Positions 59,801 to 64,000 of a stretch of DNA of 64,000 nt are shown here, one piece after another. The notes under the pieces were generated by a model. The model saw only the letters and a list, made by a program, of their open reading frames with translations. It made no database searches and was not told the DNA's origin. Each line of letters begins with the position of its first letter. Position 1 is the stretch's first letter. Origin of the DNA: Hydractinia symbiolongicarpus (lineage: Eukaryota > Cnidaria > Hydrozoa > Anthoathecata > Hydractiniidae); NCBI RefSeq assembly GCF_029227915.1, contig NC_079876.1, positions 17,234,001 through 17,298,000 of the forward strand, given 5' to 3'. The translations under genes and the position numbers were made by a program.

Positions 59801-62110
59801 CGTACAAAGAGATGTTCATGTGGTCAAAATAGTATAGAGCAAAAAAGTTTATTTTTCAGATGAACTAATTTGTGATGATTTACCCGTCATCATGCCTTCC
59901 CTGATTCAATTCATAGTGTCATACCACATACCTTTGGGTAGAAGGAATTTGCTGTCAATTTTATGCCAAACCTTTCCATACGCGTTCTCTTGTATACTAC
60001 TTGGATACTAAAAGTGTAAAACGGTATTTTAGGGATGCAGAAAGACCTCAGAATGTACGCCAGAGTAACATCAAAGTTGGCGGTTATAAAATAAAAACAT
60101 ACTCAAATCAGTAACTATAGTAATTTCTCATGCTTATAGCTCTCAAGAAAAGCAGGGGTCCGTAAGGTAAATTTACTACACATTATCCTCACTAATAGCA
60201 GTATAAAACATAAACTAAAAAGAGGCCCAGCCCTATTAATAATCCCAACAAAGTAAGATCATAAAAATGTATCAATTACACACTTCACTTGAGTTAGAGC
60301 CAAACAGAAAACACAATCCTCCTTAAGTTGGACATACTGTAGAACATCTAGTTCTGTTGAACATTTATTACACACTCCATTTAAACCCGAAACAAAATAA
60401 GTGTCTCTAAAAAAATGTCAGTTTGCACAGCCGGACTTTAATTCAGGAATATTTAAATTGAAATGAGGAACCCCTCCCTCATTCCTTCCCCTCACAGCCC
60501 TCACAGCCCTCACAGCCCTCACAGCCCTCACAGCCCTCACAGCCCTCACAGCCCTCACAGCCCTCACAGCCCACCAATATATGCAAAGTCTAACACTTAA
60601 AAGGTTTAAAAAGTGCCTGAGTGGATATTTGATGTGTTGAGGTATAAAAATGAAGAAATTTCAAGTTTGGAAAACAAGTAAATATAGAGTAAATTATTAA
60701 AATAAATAAATATAATTAACCTTACTAACCTGTTGAGTTGAAGATTCGGATGTAGTCTTTAGACGAAAATCAGAAGCTTAAAAAATCAAACAAAAAAAAA
60801 GATACACTGACAATTCTGAATGTTGTGGGCGTTGGAGATGAGCAAAAGAGAGTTAGCGATGGAATTTGAGAGATTCAAAGTTGTGAGTACCTAAACAACA
60901 CACAATCATACAGATAACTTATTACATACGCAATTATGTCAAATATTGCAGCAAAAAAGACCAACATCAAAGAGGAAATATTTTTCAAGGGACTACATTT
61001 TAATTGCAATCAGTTCAGAAACACAAGTAAAATATTTACCTGAAAACCGATTTTCTTTTGGGATATGAAGACCACTGTTTACTTTGCTACCTAGAAAAAA
61101 AGCTATTTCATTCTACTGTTATGTCTGGCTAATAAAATTTTTAAGAAAGTGAATGCCAAAAAATCAACGAACAATTATGTCATTTCAGTGTTCAACTCAG
61201 GTCTACTACACAACTCCCGTAAGCTGACATCTTTGTGACATTTTATTTTTTTGAATCACCAGCACAGTACGTATATGTATGGCTCATTTATATATTTTTT
61301 GTTAAATAATAATCAGTCTTGGGCTGTGATATATGTTATGTGCAATAACAATCAACCTGTATAGCAAGACGGCAACTTTGGGCACTAATTATTGCATGTT
61401 AAAATTTGCAAAAAAATTTTAATGCCCTGAGGTAAATTTCAGTAGAAAGTGAGATCCACAGCCAGATATAAATTTGTGTAGATAAGCTATTCCTGTTTCT
61501 GGGAAAAAATAATTACCGTACATTTCTCAGGATCCAGCCATTGGCTAGGAATATCTAAAGGTAAAATAGTATTACATATAAAAGATACTATCAAATGAAA
61601 TGTAAAACATTCCTAAACTGCTAAATAATGCTTTATAGCCAAAGAATAGGCAGCAAATCTTCACTTAAATTGGTGAAAAAAGTGACAGACGTACAATTTT
61701 GTCCATATTTTCTACATTTGAATAGTAACTTCCTACCACACATGTATTTACATTTATGTACAATCTGAAAACTGTTTTTTTACTCGATTCATGGTGTTAA
61801 AGACAAAAACTACCCTCCTAATGAAACTACATGCTAGAAAAAATGAACACAAATGGACCTTTCCTTTACAATAATAAAAAATCAACAGAAGACACGTTCT
61901 TTGGATCTTCAAACACATCTCAAGAGCGTAGATATACATGCATGAGTAAGTATTTGAGTGTATATTCGTATTGAATTATTTCTCACCGTGTACAGCATAT
62001 TTAGTCTTGTACCACTTCTCCTTCTCGTTGCACAAATGTGAAAACTTCTTAGACAACACTATTATATTTACATTATCTCGCCTTAAATAATTCAGGTATT
62101 CCTGGATAAG
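50575..62110 (-). CDS. NRDC: Nardilysin (M16 metalloprotease), C-terminal half
   Basis: Exons in coding order: 62110-61987, 61554-61522, 61090-61040, 60776-60730, 60007-59932, 59726-59675, 59225-59142, 57959-57893, 57568-57497, 57072-57017, 56335-56245, 55814-55746, 54975 or 54999-54933, 54603-54508, 54248-54198, 53823-53771, 53547-53464, 53131-53041, 52695-52579, 51884-51789, 50832-50575. About 578 codons. Phases agree everywhere except at the 55746/54999 junction. Family hallmarks: EKEKWYKTKY, LHIPKENRFSASDF, YFNFISPL, LYVESLFQGNIT, SEPLFNILRTKEQLGY, GVLGFSVTVETEVG, then VIGHG, an acidic tract and a VTNIQQFQKENSFFPHTVLKL-like end matching nardilysin rather than insulin-degrading enzyme. Nardilysin cleaves at dibasic sites and enhances ectodomain shedding. 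The HxxEH catalytic part lies beyond the window. Confidence 0.88.
51014..51068. repeat. (CAAA)n microsatellite
   Basis: About 13 units of ACAA/GCAA type within the last nardilysin intron. The open frame through it has no other support. Confidence 0.85.
52053..52432. repeat. 22-bp minisatellite, about 17 copies
   Basis: Consensus GTTAGGAGTAGTGGCTACCCTG with variants (ACACTA, CCACCC, GAAGCAG, GATCAG). Copies differ by a few bases and variant types recur at intervals, which suggests higher-order duplication. It lies in the nardilysin intron between exons 52695-52579 and 51884-51789. GGTTAGG is only superficially telomere-like. Confidence 0.9.
55080..55312 (-). repeat. tRNA-like sequence with SINE-like body in a nardilysin intron
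   Basis: Minus strand: TGGTGGTAGCGC (A-box-like), CTTGTAA (loop with a TGT anticodon, threonine type), GGTTCGAGTCTC (B-box-like). Acceptor and anticodon stems do not pair properly, so it is not a working tRNA. Non-coding sequence follows it 3' to about 55080. It differs from the SINE family at 4.3 kb. It may be a lone tRNA pseudogene instead. Confidence 0.5.
55925..56234. repeat. AAC/AAAC-rich low-complexity tract with internal 90-bp repeats
   Basis: Almost entirely A and C with scattered T. Blocks such as ATAACCAAACATAAACAACA and ATAACAAATAA recur with a spacing of about 85-90 bp. Three overlapping minus-strand frames of Phe, Cys, Leu and Val are by-products. The tract ends about 10 bp before the nardilysin exon at 56245-56335, in its downstream intron. 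Confidence 0.85.
58022..58347. repeat. 19-bp minisatellite, about 17 copies
   Basis: Consensus CATTACACACCGATCACAA with rare variants (CATCACACACC, CGATTACAA, CGACCACAA). Copies are contiguous with no spacers, so it is not a CRISPR-like array. Because 19 is not a multiple of 3, the unit cycles through all frames and leaves a 134-codon plus-strand frame that is not a gene. It lies in the nardilysin intron upstream of exon 57959-57893. Confidence 0.92.
58684..58770. repeat. Copy of the interspersed repeat seen at 8.9 kb
   Basis: ACTAGTCGATGAGACCC, AAAATCCACTTAGGCAGAAG and GGTTGTTTTAGATTTTTTGC occur in the same order as in the reverse of 8890-8965. Nothing else is recognisable around it. Confidence 0.5.
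60490..60572. repeat. 9-bp repeat (CACAGCCCT), 9 copies
   Basis: Perfect contiguous copies in the nardilysin intron upstream of exon 60007-59932. GC-rich in an AT-rich intron. Confidence 0.95.
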
Positions 62111-62374
62111 CTGAAAAAGAATATTAAAAAAGATATTTAAGTTATACATCATTCATCAATTTTGCACAGTTTTTACTATTCTGTTTCGTGTAAAAAACAT
62201 TTCAAATATGTTTTTAGAGCTATTTTTTACTTTGAATCAAATTCCTGCACAAAAATATATTTCTGCTTTGCACACAATTTTCCAGATAGATTCCTGTACA
62301 TTTTTTCCATGCTTTACAATTATTTCCCTTGAAAATAAATCTTAGAAAAGGTCTAGAAAACATTATGTAGTAGG

Positions 62375-63937
62375 CAGGGGCGGATCGAGCGCTGGTGCCA
62401 TGGTGCCATGGCACCACTTGAAATTTCCAAAGTGACCTCCTTATGGACAAAGAGACCAAACAGCTTTCCTTAAATTATATGTTTAAAGAAGCAGTCTGGC
62501 ACATTACTCAGTGCATTTTTATATATATTTTTTCTCCCACACATATTCCACAATCTTCGTTGTTCTGTTTAAAACTCAAGCCGCAATGTTTTGCATTCGA
62601 TGCATTTCTTTTATACATTTTCTGTATTCGCGGTACCTTTCTTTTATTTTTAACTAACCTTTTTTTTGCTTGGGCCATAATTTATAAGGCAATGAAATAT
62701 GTGGACATTGTAAACCTCGCTGAAAAAATGTAATTTGACACCAGCCGGTTCTGGGTGGTGTCACTGGCACTGGTCGTCTGGTGCCACATTTTAAACTTAA
62801 ATGCAAAGGTTTTGCTGAAGAAATTATTGTCTGCTGCCAAAATTTGAAATGTACGGCCGCGGATGAAACAGCCGAGATGAAATGTAAATATTTAGCTTTG
62901 TTTGTGCGCTGTCTTCCCTACCTGAGTTTGACAGCTGAAGGAAGTGAAGTGTTGTGGATTTTGATATCCAATTATATTTAAGCAATTCTAATTAATTTTA
63001 TAATTGTTTTTGGTTTTGATGCCATAATAGACTCTCGTTTTTTGGTTTCATTTTTCATTTTCAAATTCTACTCTCTGTTTTTTGAGTTTTAAGATAGATT
63101 TTCTCGCTAAAGTGAAAAGACATCTTCCTTAACTCAATGATATTTCCATACCAATAATTATCGACGCCCATGGAAGGAAAATTCTTGTCTGGATGGTGGT
63201 CGCAAAGATTGATCAAGCTGTTGAAAAGAGTGGAAGATTTCACTGGATAAATTCAAGGTGCTTTAGCAAAAAGTTGCAAAGATTTGACATTTTAAAGAAG
63301 AAACAAACTTAAAAATTTGAGTTTTTTTTTACATCTTCTGTACCGAACAGGTTAAGCAACTTAATTGTTTTTGTTAGCTTTATAGGTTTTTAGTAATTAT
63401 AGTTTTCAAATAAAGTTTACTTCGCCTCACATGTACATTTAAAGGCTGTTATGATTTAAAAACATCCTGATTGGTTTAAAATCTTATGAAATCAAGCTGA
63501 TTGGCTAATTTGATAAACAATGCCACTTTCATTTACGATCTACGATTTTGCATTTTCGTATAAAAAATGCTGCAAATGCTTTCAGGTTACATTCAAGTGT
63601 TTTATTATTTTAGCTGAAACGGCAAAACTTGAGTACAATGATATCAAATATCCATCTACTATACCCGACACTGAAGAAACTCAATTCCGTCCAAGATTTT
63701 ATGTAATATTTAAGAAGACGTAATTGTAAAACTTAATTTGATTAAAAAAACATGAAAATTTGATTTTTGTAATTCTTGTCCAAATTTGTACAAGTTCAGG
63801 GGCTGTGGTTTATAAACTGTTTTAAACAACAGAGGGCACTAAAGGGCGGTTATCTCATTGGGCGGTTCAAAACGCCCTCTATATCCCATCTTTGAGACTA
63901 TTTTGCACCAGTCAAAAAAATCCTAAATCCGCCCCTG
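62375..63937. mobile_element. hAT-like DNA transposon with 5-bp target duplication
   Basis: Left end CAGGGGCGGATCGAGC; right end, reverse-complemented, CAGGGGCGGATTTAGG, giving 11 matching terminal bases. The direct repeat GTAGG flanks it at 62370-62374 and 63938-63942. CAGGGG-type ends are typical of hAT; most hAT elements give 8-bp duplications, but 5-bp subgroups are known. At 1,563 bp, the internal frames (96, 79, 66 and 60 codons) show no BED finger or hATC dimerisation motif, so it is probably non-autonomous. A palindromic TGGTGCCATGGCACCA lies near the left end. Position suggests an intron of nardilysin. Confidence 0.75.
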
Positions 63938-63942
63938 GTAGG

Positions 63943-64000
63943 TATTGCACAGTCCGGAGAAAAATATCAGGAATACTTCTTATATCGAGCAAAAAATACA
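63943..64000. other. Right edge of window
   Basis: Presumed continuation of the nardilysin intron. No exon is visible. Confidence 0.4.

Overview
The window is animal nuclear DNA. It is AT-rich, its genes are split by short GT-AG introns, and it is crowded with transposon remnants. The mix of a ciliary gene (CFAP57), a secreted PAN-EGF-pentraxin protein, BLOC1S5, nardilysin, BEL/Pao and DIRS-like retrotransposons and a Polinton-like element suggests a cnidarian, plausibly a hydrozoan. That placement is inference from gene style and cannot be proved from the sequence alone.

Layout. 0.5-2.2 kb: last three coding exons of an unidentified plus-strand gene with a possible ubiquitin-like C terminus. 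5.15-20.13 kb: a complete plus-strand CFAP57 (WDR65) gene in 19 coding exons (1,219 codons); every splice phase agrees, and the introns carry two MITE-like insertions, a SINE copy and a diverged internal duplication. 20.88-26.21 kb: a nearly perfect 2.67-kb tandem segmental duplication, followed by a 54-bp GC-rich hairpin repeat in two copies. 27.04-28.98 kb: an uninterrupted GGAT microsatellite of 486 copies (1,944 bp). 29.69-30.85 kb: a minus-strand, intronless gene for a secreted PAN/Apple-EGF-pentraxin protein.

32.2-37.9 kb: nested decayed retroelements. BEL/Pao gag-pol fragments (plus strand) surround a DIRS-like gag-pol fragment (minus strand), which itself holds a MITE-like insert. 38.07-45.36 kb: a compact Polinton-like or virus-like element with a DX35E integrase, a small two-TM protein, a double-jelly-roll-type major capsid candidate, a BRO-N domain gene and several conserved-looking genes of unknown role. 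All but one of its genes carry visible stops or frameshifts, and the second BRO-N copy is only a fragment. Genes sit head-to-head with spacers of only 16 and 41 bp. No protein-primed DNA polymerase, packaging ATPase or protease is visible.

48.06-48.50 kb: minus-strand BLOC1S5 (Muted) in one exon. 50.58-62.11 kb: the 3' half of a minus-strand nardilysin (M16 metalloprotease) gene in at least 21 exons; its introns carry 22-bp and 19-bp minisatellites, a 9-bp repeat and an AAC-rich tract. 62.38-63.94 kb: a hAT-like DNA transposon with matching CAGGGGCGGAT ends and a 5-bp target duplication, probably inside a nardilysin intron. The host genes appear functionally unrelated; the mobile-element block lies between the PAN-EGF-pentraxin gene and BLOC1S5.
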